In this document: positions 16,042-24,618 of the stretch, in pieces
How the letters are laid out: each line of letters starts with the position of its first letter
Numbering within the stretch: the stretch's first letter is position 1
Assembly (NCBI GenBank): GCA_964587515.1
Contig: CAZPMO010000032.1
Coordinates: 1 to 33,609, forward strand
Source: CAZPMO01 sp964587515
GTDB lineage: Bacteria; Pseudomonadota; Alphaproteobacteria; MPNO01
Direction of reading: 5' to 3'
DNA: 33,609 nucleotides
Translations under genes and position numbers: made by a program
The notes under the pieces: generated by a model
What the model was told of the DNA's origin: nothing
Database searches by the model: none
The model's input: the letters and a program-made list of their open reading frames with translations, nothing else

Positions 16042-17893
16042 GTGCTGCAAATAGCGAATCTTACCTATCGGATCGGCGGCCGCACGATCCTCGACGACGC
16101 CTCGGTCACGGTTCCAGATCGCTGCCGGGCGGCGTTGATCGGGCGCAACGGGGCCGGCAAGACGACGCTCCTGAAGCTGATTCTGGGCGAGTTGCAGGCG
16201 GACGGCGGGTCTGTTTCCGTCCACCGCCGCGCACGCGTCGGCGCGCTCGCCCAGGAGGCGCCCAGCGGGCCGGAGAGCCTGATCGATACCGTGTTGGCGG
16301 CGGACACCGAAAGGAGCGCGCTTCTGGCCGAGGCCGAGACCGCCACCGATCCCGCGCGCATCGGCGAGGTTCATAATCGCCTCGCCGAGATCGACGCCCA
16401 CGCCGCGCCGGCGCGGGCGGCGGAAATCCTCGCCGGGCTCGGCTTCTCGGCGGAGACCCAGCAACGGCCGTGCGATGAGCTGTCGGGCGGTTGGCGCATG
16501 CGCGTCGCGCTTGCCGCGGTGCTGTTCTCGCGCCCCGNNNNNNNNNNNNNNNNNNNNNNNNNNNNNNNNNNNNNNNNNNNNNNNNNNNNNNNNNNNNNNN
16601 NNNNNNNNNNNNNNNNNNNNNNNNNNNCTTCTGGACAATGTCGCCGAACGCATCCTCCATTTGGAGAACGGCCGGCTCACCAGCTATTCCGGCAACTACA
16701 CGCGTTTCGAGCGCACGTTGCGCGAACGGCGCATGACCCAGGCCCGCGCCGACGCCGCGATGGCGGCCCAGCGCGAAAAGATGATGGATTTCGTGCGCCG
16801 TTTCCGCGCCAAGGCCACGAAAGCCCGTCAGGCGCAAAGCCGCTTGAAGGCAATCGAAAAGTTGGCTCCCGCCGCGCCGGTGATCGAGGCGCGCTCGATC
16901 GTGTTCGACTTCCCGGACCCCGAACAATTGCCGCCGCCCCTGATCACGCTCGACGACGCGGCGGTGGGCTATGGCGGCGCGCCGGTGCTCAGCGGTCTTG
17001 ATCTGCGCATCGACATGGACGATCGCATCGCCGTGCTGGGGCCCAACGGCAACGGCAAATCGACGCTGGCGCGGCTGCTGTCGCGACGGCTCGAGACCGC
17101 CGCCGGCGGCATGCGCGCGCCGTCGAGGATGCGGGTCGGCTATTTCGCACAGCATCAGTTCGAAGAGCTGGATCTGTCCAGAACCGCGTTTCAGAACCTT
17201 CTGGCGACGGAACCGGAAACGCCGGAGACGCGGCTGCGCGCCCATCTCGGCCGGTTCGGCTTCACTCAGTCCCATGCCGATGTGGCGGTCGCCGATCTGT
17301 CGGGCGGGGAGAAGGCGCGACTGCTGTTCGCGCTGACCAGCCGCGCCGCGCCCCATATCATGGTGCTCGACGAGCCCACCAACCATCTCGACATCGAAGC
17401 GCGCGAGTCCCTGGTCCAGGCGCTCAACGCATTCGAGGGCGCGGTGATCCTGATCAGCCACGATCCGCATCTTATCGGTCTGGTCGCCGATCGGCTGTGG
17501 CTGGTCGCGGACGGGACCTGCCGCCCGTTCGAAGGCGATCTCGACGACTATCGGCGCTATGTACTGGAAGAAAAGCGCGAGGTTCGCCGCGGCGCGCGCA
17601 ATGGCGGCCACGCCACGACCCGCGCCAGCGCCCGCGATCGCCGGCGTGCGGCGGCCCAGGATCGCGAGGCGTCGGCGGCGCTCAGGCGCAAGGCGCGCGA
17701 GGCCGAGGCGCTGGTCGAAAAACTCGGCTGCGAACTGGCGGAAATCGAGGCTCGGCTTGCCGAACCGTCGATTTATGATGGACCGGGGGATGTTCTGGCG
17801 GAACAATTGTACCAACAGGGCGCGGTCAAGAAGGACCTGATAATCGCCGAGGAACGCTGGATCGCGGCTCAGGAAGCGCTGGAAGAAGAATGA
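16042..17893 (+). CDS. ABC-F family ATPase (Uup/YheS-like), interrupted by assembly gap
   Basis: A soluble twin-ATPase of the ABC-F family, which act on ribosomes (relief of stalled translation or antibiotic protection). Domain 1 has Walker A GRNGAGKTTLL and signature LSGGWRMR; domain 2 has Walker A GPNGNGKSTLA, signature LSGGEKAR and Walker B HIMVLDEPTNHLD, with a charged C-terminal coiled-coil tail. There is no membrane segment. The 90-N gap removes the domain 1 Walker B and switch region, and the reading frame differs on either side. This is a gap-size artefact: alignment with domain 2 predicts 116 missing bases, which restores one frame and a 625-residue protein. The start is GTG 16042. 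Its stop overlaps the next gene in ATGA. Confidence 0.93.
16538..16627. other. assembly gap (90 N) inside the ABC-F gene
   Basis: Ninety unresolved bases. The real missing length must leave a remainder of 2 on division by 3 to keep the ABC-F gene open; comparison with the second ATPase domain suggests 116. Confidence 0.99.
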
Positions 17894-18471
17894 GCATGAC
17901 CGATGAACAGGCAGTCGAACTGCCGCCGCTGATTCGGTATCGCTATCTGTGGTGGGCGGCGGCCGCGATAGCGGCCATGTGGGCGGTTATCCTTAGCGGC
18001 GATGAATGGCTGCTCAACTGGCTGCATGTGATCACCGGGGTGCTGTGGACCGGTATCGATTTGTTCCTCGCCTTCGTGCTGGGCCCGACCCTGCGGAAGC
18101 TCGATTTCAACACGCGGCGCGCGGTCGCGATCGCGCTGCTGCCGCGCACCCTGATCCTGATGCCGGCGCTCGCGACGATCTCGCCTACCACTGGATGGTA
18201 TCTTGCGGTGGCGGCCGGCTACCCTGAGCTTGCCGCGCCGGAAATCTGGTGGTTCTGGGGCGCGCTCGGCATCACCGCGTTCATGGGGGTGCAAGGGGTT
18301 TTCTACATCCTGCCGATCAATGTGATCGCCTGTTTGGAGTTGCGCAAACACAGCCCGGACGAGCAAAGGATCGGCCGCCTGATGCGCCATTACATCTGGT
18401 CGGTCGGTTTCCAGGGCGTCCTGCAGGTGAGCATTATCGTCGTGATGTCGCGTTTCGCGACAGGTTTGTGA
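17890..18471 (+). CDS. integral membrane protein, CopD/DUF2269-like
   Basis: A 193-residue protein with four to five hydrophobic segments and no signal peptide. The second segment reads WLHVITGVLWTGIDLFLAFVLGP, whose His and G-x-x-W-x-G pattern resembles the haem- or copper-associated CopD/DUF2269-type four-helix membrane proteins, but the match is by eye and no function is claimed. The ATG overlaps the ABC-F stop by 4 bp, so translation of the two is probably coupled. It is convergent with the TAXI gene, with the terminator at 18476-18507 between them. Confidence 0.7.
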   Translation: MSMTDEQAVELPPLIRYRYLWWAAAAIAAMWAVILSGDEWLLNWLHVITGVLWTGIDLFLAFVLGPTLRKLDFNTRRAVAIALLPRTLILMPALATISPTTGWYLAVAAGYPELAAPEIWWFWGALGITAFMGVQGVFYILPINVIACLELRKHSPDEQRIGRLMRHYIWSVGFQGVLQVSIIVVMSRFATGL

Positions 18472-18475
18472 CACT

Positions 18476-18507
18476 AAAAAACGGCCGGACCCGATCGGGC
18501 CCGGCCG
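18476..18507 (-). terminator. intrinsic terminator of the TAXI/TRAP cluster
   Basis: CGGCCGG at 18482-18488 pairs with CCGGCCG at 18501-18507, and CCCG with CGGG inside, with one mismatch. On the minus strand the stem is followed by six U (18481-18476). It lies 27 bp after the TAXI stop codon and closes the minus-strand cluster. Confidence 0.85.
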
Positions 18508-18534
18508 CATTCTCAGATTCGATTTCGCCGAACT

Positions 18535-19530
18535 TTACATGGCCTTGGCGTTGGCCGCGTCGATCGCCGCCGTCCACAGACCCTTCGCCTTATAGAACTC
18601 GATCGCCGCCGGGTGATAGGGCAACTGCGGCAGGGTGCTGGCGGCGGTCTTCTGCACCCAGCCTCTGAGCGAGAAATGCGCCTTGCGCAATTCGTCGGTA
18701 TTGTTCCACAGCGCATTCAGCACGTCCTTGATCATCGCCGGGTCCGCTTTCTTGTGGGTGATCAGATAGGAATCGCTGGTGATCAATGTGGTCTTGCCGC
18801 TCAGGCCCAGGCGCTTGATGGGCGGCATGGTCACCAGCCGCACGCCGGGAAAGACGCGACGGCGCAGTTCCGACAGCATATGCGGCGTGTTGTCGAGCGA
18901 GATATAGCGGACTTTCTTTTTGGCGTGAATTTCGCGCACCACCGGCATACCGAGCGAGGCCCACGCCGCGTCGACACGCTCGGCGCCGAGCGCGCGCGGC
19001 GAATCCAGCGCACCCGTCACCGGCACCGGCTTCAGATCGGCCCAGCTCAGGCCCGAGATGGCGAGCGTGGCGCTGACGATGGGATTGATCGCCGCATGGC
19101 CGCCGAAGTCAGACGTGACCCGCTTGCCGCGAAGATCGCTGATCTTCTTGATGCTCGAATCGGCATAGACCACGAAGCTCAGCTTCAGCGCGCCGGCGCC
19201 GGAGCGGATGATACGCAAATTCTTGGTCGATTTCTTCGACTTGGTCTTGCCGTGATAGTTGAACCACGAGGTATTGGATGAGGTCGCGGTCAGGTCGTAC
19301 TCGCCCGCGTTGAGCTGATGGATATACGCGTCGGGGCCGCCGAAGGCGCGCACGATGACCCGGTGCTTGGAATGCTTGGAGGCTACCTTGGCGATGCCGG
19401 CGCCGGTGGCGTTGAAAAGCGTTCCGGCGCGATCGGTCGCCATGATCAAGGTCCTGGCGTCGGACGCGCCCGCGATCAGCGCGCCGGCCGCGGCAAGCAA
19501 GGCGGTTCGGCGAATAACTGAGGTCAACAT
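18535..19530 (-). CDS. TAXI family TRAP transporter solute-binding protein
   Basis: A 331-residue periplasmic binding protein with a cleavable signal (RRTALLAAAGALIAGASDA, residues 7-25). The mature chain starts RTLIMATDRAGTLFN and has the TAXI-type core: QLNAGEYDLTATSSNTSWF, a DLRGKRVTSDFGG strand and repeated small helices to the C-terminus. TAXI proteins deliver organic acids or amino acids to fused TRAP permeases; the ligand here is unknown. It is the last gene of the minus-strand cluster, 98 bp after the permease gene, and is followed by a strong terminator. The ribosome site GGGAGACCGG precedes the ATG. Confidence 0.93.
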   Translation of the reverse strand: MLTSVIRRTALLAAAGALIAGASDARTLIMATDRAGTLFNATGAGIAKVASKHSKHRVIVRAFGGPDAYIHQLNAGEYDLTATSSNTSWFNYHGKTKSKKSTKNLRIIRSGAGALKLSFVVYADSSIKKISDLRGKRVTSDFGGHAAINPIVSATLAISGLSWADLKPVPVTGALDSPRALGAERVDAAWASLGMPVVREIHAKKKVRYISLDNTPHMLSELRRRVFPGVRLVTMPPIKRLGLSGKTTLITSDSYLITHKKADPAMIKDVLNALWNNTDELRKAHFSLRGWVQKTAASTLPQLPYHPAAIEFYKAKGLWTAAIDAANAKAM

Positions 19531-19628
19531 TTCCGGTCTCCCTGATTTCAGAAATTCTATACTATTTCCGCCAGCCTAGTGGACCCCCGGCGGTCGCGTC
19601 AAACGGCAAAGCCCGTCACATTCCTGTG

Positions 19629-21578
19629 TTACGCCGAGGCCCGGGCCGCTTGCCGCCTGTTCCTCAGGGACAACACACCGACCAGCAGGGCCGCTCCCGC
19701 GAGCGTCACCGCCCCGACGCCGGTATCGAAAGACGCCGACAGGATTGCCAGCCCGGCGATTCCCATCAGGGCCCGTTCGATGAATCCCAGGCGGTGGAAC
19801 AGGTACCCCGCCATGCAGTAACACAATACGATCACGCCGATCACCGACTTCACGAACCCGACCAGGATGGCGAGCGCGCCGCCTTCGAATATCAGCTCCG
19901 GCTGATAAACGATCAGGAAGGGCACCACATAGGCGATGAAACCGAGCCGCACGCCGGCCCAGCCGGTCTGCCAGAAATTGGTGCCCGCGACCGACGCGGC
20001 TGCGATGGTCGCGAGGCATACCGGCGGGGTAATCATCGACAGCATGCCGAAATAGAACAGGAACAGATGGGCCGACATCTTCACCACGCCGGCCTCGACC
20101 AGCGCCGGCGCCGCGATCACCGACAGCACGATGTAGATGATCGCCGACGGCATCCCCATGCCGAGCACGATGCAGACGATGGCGGTCAGGACCAGCAGCA
20201 GCGGCAGGCTGCCGCCGGCGGCCTCGGTCAGCAGCAGCGAGACGTTGAAGGCGAGCCCGGTGAGCTGCATGAGCCCGATGATGATGCCGGCGATCGCCGT
20301 GATGACCACCAGGTCGAGAATGATGCGGCCGGTCTCGCGCAGCTCGCGCATCAGGCGCGCGAAGGTGGGACGCGTCGCCGGGTGCAGGAAACCGACGAAC
20401 ACGGTGCATATCGCCGCCGCCATCGCCGACTTGCCGGGCTGCCAGCGCTCCACCATCAGGGTCCAGATCAACAGGAAGATGGGTGTCACGAATACCCAGC
20501 CGCGCCCGGCGACGGAGCGCATGCTGGGCAACTGGTCGCGCGCGAGACCGGCGAGATTATGCTTCGCCGCCTCAAGGTCGATCTGCGTGAACAGGGCGAC
20601 GTAATAAAGCGCGGCCGGGATCAGCGCCGCCAGTACGATATCGCCGTAGGGAACGCCCATGAATTCGGCCATGATGAAGGCCGTGATTCCCATCACCGGC
20701 GGCATGATCTGACCGCCGGTCGAGGCCACCGCCTCGGTCGCGGCCGCCACATGGCCGGAAAATCCGCTCTTGCGCATCATGGGAATGGTGATCGGTCCGT
20801 CCATCAGCACATTGGCGACCGCGCTGCCTGAAATGGTGCCGAAGAAGCTCGACGCCAGAATGGCCACCTTGGCGGGACCGCCGCGATACCGGCCCATCGC
20901 CGCCATGGCGAATTCGGTCAGCACCTTGTCGCCGTTCACCGCGTACAGCATGCGCCCGAACATGATGAAGGCGATGATCATGGATGCCGTAACGGTCAGC
21001 GGAAATCCGAACAATGCGTTGTTGTCGAGATACATGTAGATTCCGAGACGTTCCCATTTCTCGGACGGCGCGTTGAGAAAGCCCGGGAAAATGTGCGAGA
21101 ATTTCGCATAGAAGATCATGCACAGCGCCAGCACCACCAGCGCCCAGCCGGCGACGCGCCGGGTCGCCTCCATCACCAGCAGGACCGCGACCGCGCCGAG
21201 CATCCAGCGCTCGGGCGCCATCAGGCCGATATCGTCGCGAATGACGTGGTATTGCGTCACCACGAACCCGCCGGTGACCACCGCCAACGCGGCGAGGATC
21301 CAGTCGTACCACGGTATCCGCGCGCCCGAATCCGCGTCGCGCCCGGGCACCGCGAGGAACAGCGCCACCATGCCGATCGTGAAGATCAGCGCGAGGAACT
21401 GCTCCTTGAAGATGATGATGCCGAGATCGGCGTGGATTTCCAGCGACCACACCGCGCCCAGGATCGCGAGCGACAGCAGCAGCGCCTCGTGAACCATCCG
21501 GATTGGTCCGCGCAACTCGCGGAACCGGCCACCGAAACTTTTTTGCTCGGCCGAAGCTTCGCCCTGCTGCTCCGCCAA
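19629..21578 (-). CDS. TRAP transporter permease, fused 4TM/12TM subunits
   Basis: A 649-residue membrane protein in which the small (DctQ-like, residues about 25-170) and large (DctM-like, about 200-600) TRAP subunits are fused, as is usual for TAXI systems. Large-subunit hallmarks are ASSFFGTISGSAVANVLMDGP, ATEAVASTGGQIMPPVMG and the second repeat LGMGMPSAIIYIVL. It should drive ion-coupled uptake of the ligand bound by the neighbouring TAXI protein. The frame starts at TTG 21578 with GGGGACGG just upstream; the first ATG is residue 28 and would cut into the first helix region, so TTG is preferred but not certain. The VOC gene ends 25 bp upstream. Confidence 0.94.
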   Translation of the reverse strand: MAEQQGEASAEQKSFGGRFRELRGPIRMVHEALLLSLAILGAVWSLEIHADLGIIIFKEQFLALIFTIGMVALFLAVPGRDADSGARIPWYDWILAALAVVTGGFVVTQYHVIRDDIGLMAPERWMLGAVAVLLVMEATRRVAGWALVVLALCMIFYAKFSHIFPGFLNAPSEKWERLGIYMYLDNNALFGFPLTVTASMIIAFIMFGRMLYAVNGDKVLTEFAMAAMGRYRGGPAKVAILASSFFGTISGSAVANVLMDGPITIPMMRKSGFSGHVAAATEAVASTGGQIMPPVMGITAFIMAEFMGVPYGDIVLAALIPAALYYVALFTQIDLEAAKHNLAGLARDQLPSMRSVAGRGWVFVTPIFLLIWTLMVERWQPGKSAMAAAICTVFVGFLHPATRPTFARLMRELRETGRIILDLVVITAIAGIIIGLMQLTGLAFNVSLLLTEAAGGSLPLLLVLTAIVCIVLGMGMPSAIIYIVLSVIAAPALVEAGVVKMSAHLFLFYFGMLSMITPPVCLATIAAASVAGTNFWQTGWAGVRLGFIAYVVPFLIVYQPELIFEGGALAILVGFVKSVIGVIVLCYCMAGYLFHRLGFIERALMGIAGLAILSASFDTGVGAVTLAGAALLVGVLSLRNRRQAARASA

Positions 21579-21603
21579 CGCCGTCCCCTATCGCACCGAT
21601 CTA

Positions 21604-22008
21604 TTAGCCGGTGTTTCCCGCGTAACTCGTGAGATCGATATATTCCAGCACCGTGCCGTCGGGATCGCGGAAGTAGGCGCGTGGCCCGTTGACGACGCCG
21701 CCCTGGCGGTCTTCCTCGAAAAAGACCTCCACGCCTTTTTGGCGCAAATCGTCCAGCGCCGATTGGTAGGCGTCGGAATCGACCATGAAGGAATGGTGGA
21801 CGCCGTTATGGTCATCCAGCGCTGGATTGATGGGCGGTTCGTGCTTCGCCAAAATCACACAGACCCCGGCCGCGTCGAGGAACGCCATGTCGCCGGTCGG
21901 AATTGTCGAGATGTGCCGGCAACCGACGATCTCGGTATAGAATTTCGTGCTTTTCGCCACGTCGCTCACTGGAATGCTGAAATGAGCGACACCCCTTATT
22001 TCGACCAT
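21604..22008 (-). CDS. VOC (glyoxalase/dioxygenase) superfamily protein
   Basis: A 134-residue vicinal-oxygen-chelate fold protein made of two beta-alpha-beta-beta-beta modules. Likely metal ligands are His9 (GVAHFSI), a His in VHHSFMV and the Glu of TVLEYIDL; the RDPDG turn before the last strand is typical. Members include glyoxalases, epimerases, ring-cleaving dioxygenases and thiol transferases that act on drugs; the reaction here is not clear. It sits between the selenoprotein and the TRAP permease in the minus-strand cluster, 83 bp after the former and 25 bp before the latter. Confidence 0.88.
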   Translation of the reverse strand: MVEIRGVAHFSIPVSDVAKSTKFYTEIVGCRHISTIPTGDMAFLDAAGVCVILAKHEPPINPALDDHNGVHHSFMVDSDAYQSALDDLRQKGVEVFFEEDRQGGVVNGPRAYFRDPDGTVLEYIDLTSYAGNTG

Positions 22009-22091
22009 CCGATCCTCCCCAAAACGGTTGGTTTCATGTGCCCTTTATTGTTGCCGCTTTTTCCCGGCTTGTCGCCGGTGAAAATCGGGTT

Positions 22092-23327
22092 TCAGCCGTG
22101 CTTGGTCCGGAACCGCTGGTGCGAGGGCACCATGGTGGTTGGCGCGAGGCGTTTCAACGACGGCTCGTCGCTGTCCATGGCGTAATCGCGGACGGCGATC
22201 AGGACCTGTCCGAGTGTCGTTTCGCCCCACAGCCAGTTCGCCACCTCGACATCGCTGGTGCGCGCGTCGGGGCGGGCGATGGCGGCCTGGATGTAGTAGT
22301 AGCGCAGATCGTCGGCCATGCGCTTGAAGCCGGTGCCGATCGCCTCGTCCGCGTAAGGCGGCGCGCAGTTGGCCGGATCGGCGACGAAGCCGGCGAGAAA
22401 GCGCGCGATCTCCTCCGGCGTCCTGCCCGAAATGCCGAAGCCGGACCGCTTCTGGGTCTTTACCGCCTCGTCGTACCACGGTTTGAGCAGCGCGATTTCC
22501 CGCATCAGCGCCTGTTCGACGATCTCGGCGTCGCCCACATCGCCGGGCGGCCGTGCAAAGCTCACCGGACACGTCCAGCCTTCGGAATCCTCATCATCGC
22601 CCGCGCCCGGCGGCTGATCGGGGAAATCCTCCAGCACCGGCCCCGATTTGCGTTCGAACAATTCGAGGCAGGCGCGCAGCACGCGACGCTGAAACTCGGG
22701 CTCGTCCGGGGCGCCGTAAGGCCGGCCAAGCTCGAACGGCGCCGCAAGCGCGCGCGGCGGACGCAGCCGTTCAGTGTGGGCCCGGATCAGGCTGATCGAT
22801 GTGGTCGGAATGCCTTCTTCTTCGAAATAATGCGAGACCCCGCCCACGGCGCGCGTGCATTGCGGTCAGACCGGGCAGAAGACGATGCCGCCGACCGCGT
22901 CTTCCCGCAGGATGGCGGCCAGGTCGCGAGCCAGCGGCTCCATCAGATCCGGCGGTGTCGCGCCCATGAAGGCGAAATGGCGGCTCGCGATCGAGCCGAT
23001 GACGCCCTCGTCGCGCAACTCGCGCAGCCGATCGATGGGAAAGACCACGTTGAGGTCGCGGTAGAAACCGGTGCGGTCGAAATTGGTCGAGATGTGGCTC
23101 ATCACCAAATCGTCCATGTCGGAATCGTCCGGAATGATCCGGTATTCGCCCGAACCTGCGGTGAAAGGCGTCTCACCCTTGCGATGCAGCCCGGCCGTGG
23201 TGATCAGAGCGATGCGGCGTTCCGCCAATGGCGGGCCATCGGCCCACGGGGTCGTCTCGAACTCCGGCAAATCCTGATTGATCAGGACATCGCGGAGCTT
23301 TTCCGGCATTTCGCTGAGATGAACCAT
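22092..23327 (-). CDS. GrdB/PrdB-family selenoprotein with in-frame UGA (Sec154)
   Basis: A 411-residue protein of the glycine/sarcosine/betaine/D-proline reductase selenoprotein B family, interrupted in frame by TGA at 22866-22868. Upstream, residues 1-153 show RIALITTAGLHRKGETPF, MSHISTNFDRTGFYRDLNVVFP and ASRHFAFMGA; downstream the frame continues VGGVSHYFEEEGIPTTSISL with no new ribosome site. The TGA falls in C-P-V-U-P-Q-C (Cys151, U154, Cys157), the redox site where family members carry Sec or Cys, so it is read as selenocysteine. The true stop (22092-22094) is also TGA. A C-terminal domain of unknown role (about 250-411) follows. GrdB proper reduces glycine in anaerobes; these proteobacterial relatives have no proven reaction. 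AGGAG precedes the ATG, 7 bp from the monooxygenase stop. A sequencing error (Cys to TGA) is the alternative. Confidence 0.85.
22840..22865 (-). promoter_or_regulatory. candidate bacterial SECIS hairpin after the UGA
   Basis: The minus-strand RNA directly after the UGA can fold. Option one: CGCC and GGCG (22851-22848 with 22844-22841) enclose a GUG loop 18 nt from the UGA, close to the spacing and G-U loop of known elements. Option two: CCGC/GCGG (22865-22862 with 22843-22840) outside CACG/CGUG (22857-22854 with 22848-22845). Both were found by eye; no folding energy was computed. Confidence 0.45.
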
Positions 23328-23334
23328 TATTCTC

Positions 23335-24582
23335 CTACCGGGTTGGGCCGTCGAGATAGGCCGCCAGATGATCGCCGAGATCGTTTGCATCGTCGCCGGC
23401 GCCGTCGATGAGGGCGGACTTGCGGCGGCGCAGGAACTGCATGCCCATCAAATACATGCCGGGCGATTCCTCCACAACCCCGCCATCGTGGCGGATCAGA
23501 CCCTTGCGATCGAGCACCGGCACTTGGAGCCACGAATAGTCGGGACGGTAGCCGGTCGCCCAGATGATCGTTTTGATTTCGCCGTCTGCGAGGTTCATGC
23601 CGAGCGGTGGCGATTCCTCAACCTCGGTGGGCGGCAGGCGGTGCGGGGCCTCGACCTTGTCGTCGAGGCCGGCGTCGGTCGCCCACTCGTCGATGGCCTC
23701 GAGCAGCCGGCCCATCTTCAGGTCCGACATCGCACACTGATTGGCCAGTGAACCCGAGAACTGAGCCTTGCCGTCGTTGATCCCCGCGAGGCGGCCAATC
23801 AGCTTCACGCCGATGCCGGTCAACGCGTTGAGGTCGAGCGTCGTGCGTTCCGGCGAGCCGGTGAGCTGCAGCGACGGCACCTTGCGCGCCCGCGCGATGT
23901 CTTCGATCTCGTCATAGCGTTCGTCGAGCACGCCGGCCGCGTCCATCCACCATTCGAGGTCCTTGCCCCTGTATATGCGGGGCGCCCTTATGTGCTCGCC
24001 CACGGCCATGGTCACCGGACGGCCGGAGCGATGAATTTCGTCGGCGAGCTGGGTGCCGGTCGCCGACGCGCCGATCATGAGGACGCCGCCGTCGTCGAGT
24101 TGTTGCGGGTTGCGGTAGGCCATCGAGGTGAGCGTGTCGATCCCGGCCGGCACCGCGTCGGCCAGCGCCGGCACGCGTGGAATATTGCAGGCGCCGGTCG
24201 CGACCACGACCGTGCGGCATTGCCAGTCGTCCTTGTCCGTGGCGACTTGGTACCCGGCATCGGTTCCGCGCAATGATGTGACGGTCGTTCCGGTCTCGAC
24301 CGGGGCCGAAATCACCTCGGCATAGAGATCGAGGAATTCGATGGTCTCGGGCATCGTCCGATAGCCGTCGGGGTCGTCGCCTTCATAGCCGTAGCCGGGC
24401 AGCCGGCTTTGCCAGTTGGGCGTCAGCAGGCGAAGCGAATCCCAGCGTTCGGTCTTCCACGAGTTGGCGACCTCGCCGCGCTCGATCACCACATGGTCGA
24501 TTCCGCGGTCGGCGAGGCACCGGCTCATGGCCAGACCGGCTTGTCCGGCGCCGATGACGACGGCTGTGGTCGTGCGAACGAT
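23335..24582 (-). CDS. FAD-dependent monooxygenase-like NAD(P)H oxidoreductase, apparent ATC start
   Basis: A 415-residue flavoprotein of the FMO/Baeyer-Villiger-like group. It has an FAD-binding VVIGAGQAGLAM (residues 8-19), the ERWDSLRLLTPNW segment, a second dinucleotide motif GASATG and the C-terminal IWATGYRPDYSWL. Oxygenation of an N, S or keto group, or plain NAD(P)H oxidation, is possible. The first ATG in frame (24528) would cut off the essential GxGxxG loop, and no ATG, GTG or TTG lies between it and the TAG upstream. The conserved N-terminus begins at ATC 24582, six bases after an AGGGA ribosome site. So either AUC is used or the base is wrong. It ends 7 bp before the selenoprotein gene, which implies tight coupling. 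Confidence 0.9.
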   Translation of the reverse strand: MVRTTTAVVIGAGQAGLAMSRCLADRGIDHVVIERGEVANSWKTERWDSLRLLTPNWQSRLPGYGYEGDDPDGYRTMPETIEFLDLYAEVISAPVETGTTVTSLRGTDAGYQVATDKDDWQCRTVVVATGACNIPRVPALADAVPAGIDTLTSMAYRNPQQLDDGGVLMIGASATGTQLADEIHRSGRPVTMAVGEHIRAPRIYRGKDLEWWMDAAGVLDERYDEIEDIARARKVPSLQLTGSPERTTLDLNALTGIGVKLIGRLAGINDGKAQFSGSLANQCAMSDLKMGRLLEAIDEWATDAGLDDKVEAPHRLPPTEVEESPPLGMNLADGEIKTIIWATGYRPDYSWLQVPVLDRKGLIRHDGGVVEESPGMYLMGMQFLRRRKSALIDGAGDDANDLGDHLAAYLDGPTR

Positions 24583-24593
24583 ATGCGTTCCCT
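24580..24593 (-). promoter_or_regulatory. ribosome site and ATC start of the monooxygenase gene
   Basis: On the minus strand AGGGA (24593-24589) is followed after six bases by ATC (24582-24580). This spacing is ideal and no conventional start codon is in frame nearby. Confidence 0.55.
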
Positions 24594-24601
24594 AATTTTT
24601 C

Positions 24602-24618
24602 AGCCGAAAATTTCGGCT
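24602..24618. repeat. perfect inverted repeat between OsmC and monooxygenase genes
   Basis: AGCCGAAAATTTCGGCT has 8-bp arms around one base. It overlaps the OsmC stop and ends nine bases before the ribosome site of the next gene. On the transcript it could fold as GCCGA/UCGGC, acting as a processing or translation-control hairpin; as DNA it could be a dimer-binding site. There is no U-run, so it is not a standard terminator. Confidence 0.6.

Noticed and set aside
16475..17893. ABC-F as a frameshifted pseudogene or two genes
   Set aside because: The frame change coincides exactly with the run of N and is explained by the wrong gap length; all other motifs are intact.
22060..22078. Terminator between the selenoprotein and VOC genes
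   Set aside because: A 5-bp CCGGC/GCCGG stem is present, but the minus strand continues with A-rich rather than U-rich sequence.
22092..22847. Independent gene starting at GTG 22847
   Set aside because: It has no ribosome site, begins in the middle of a conserved region, and is in the same frame as the upstream half across a single TGA.
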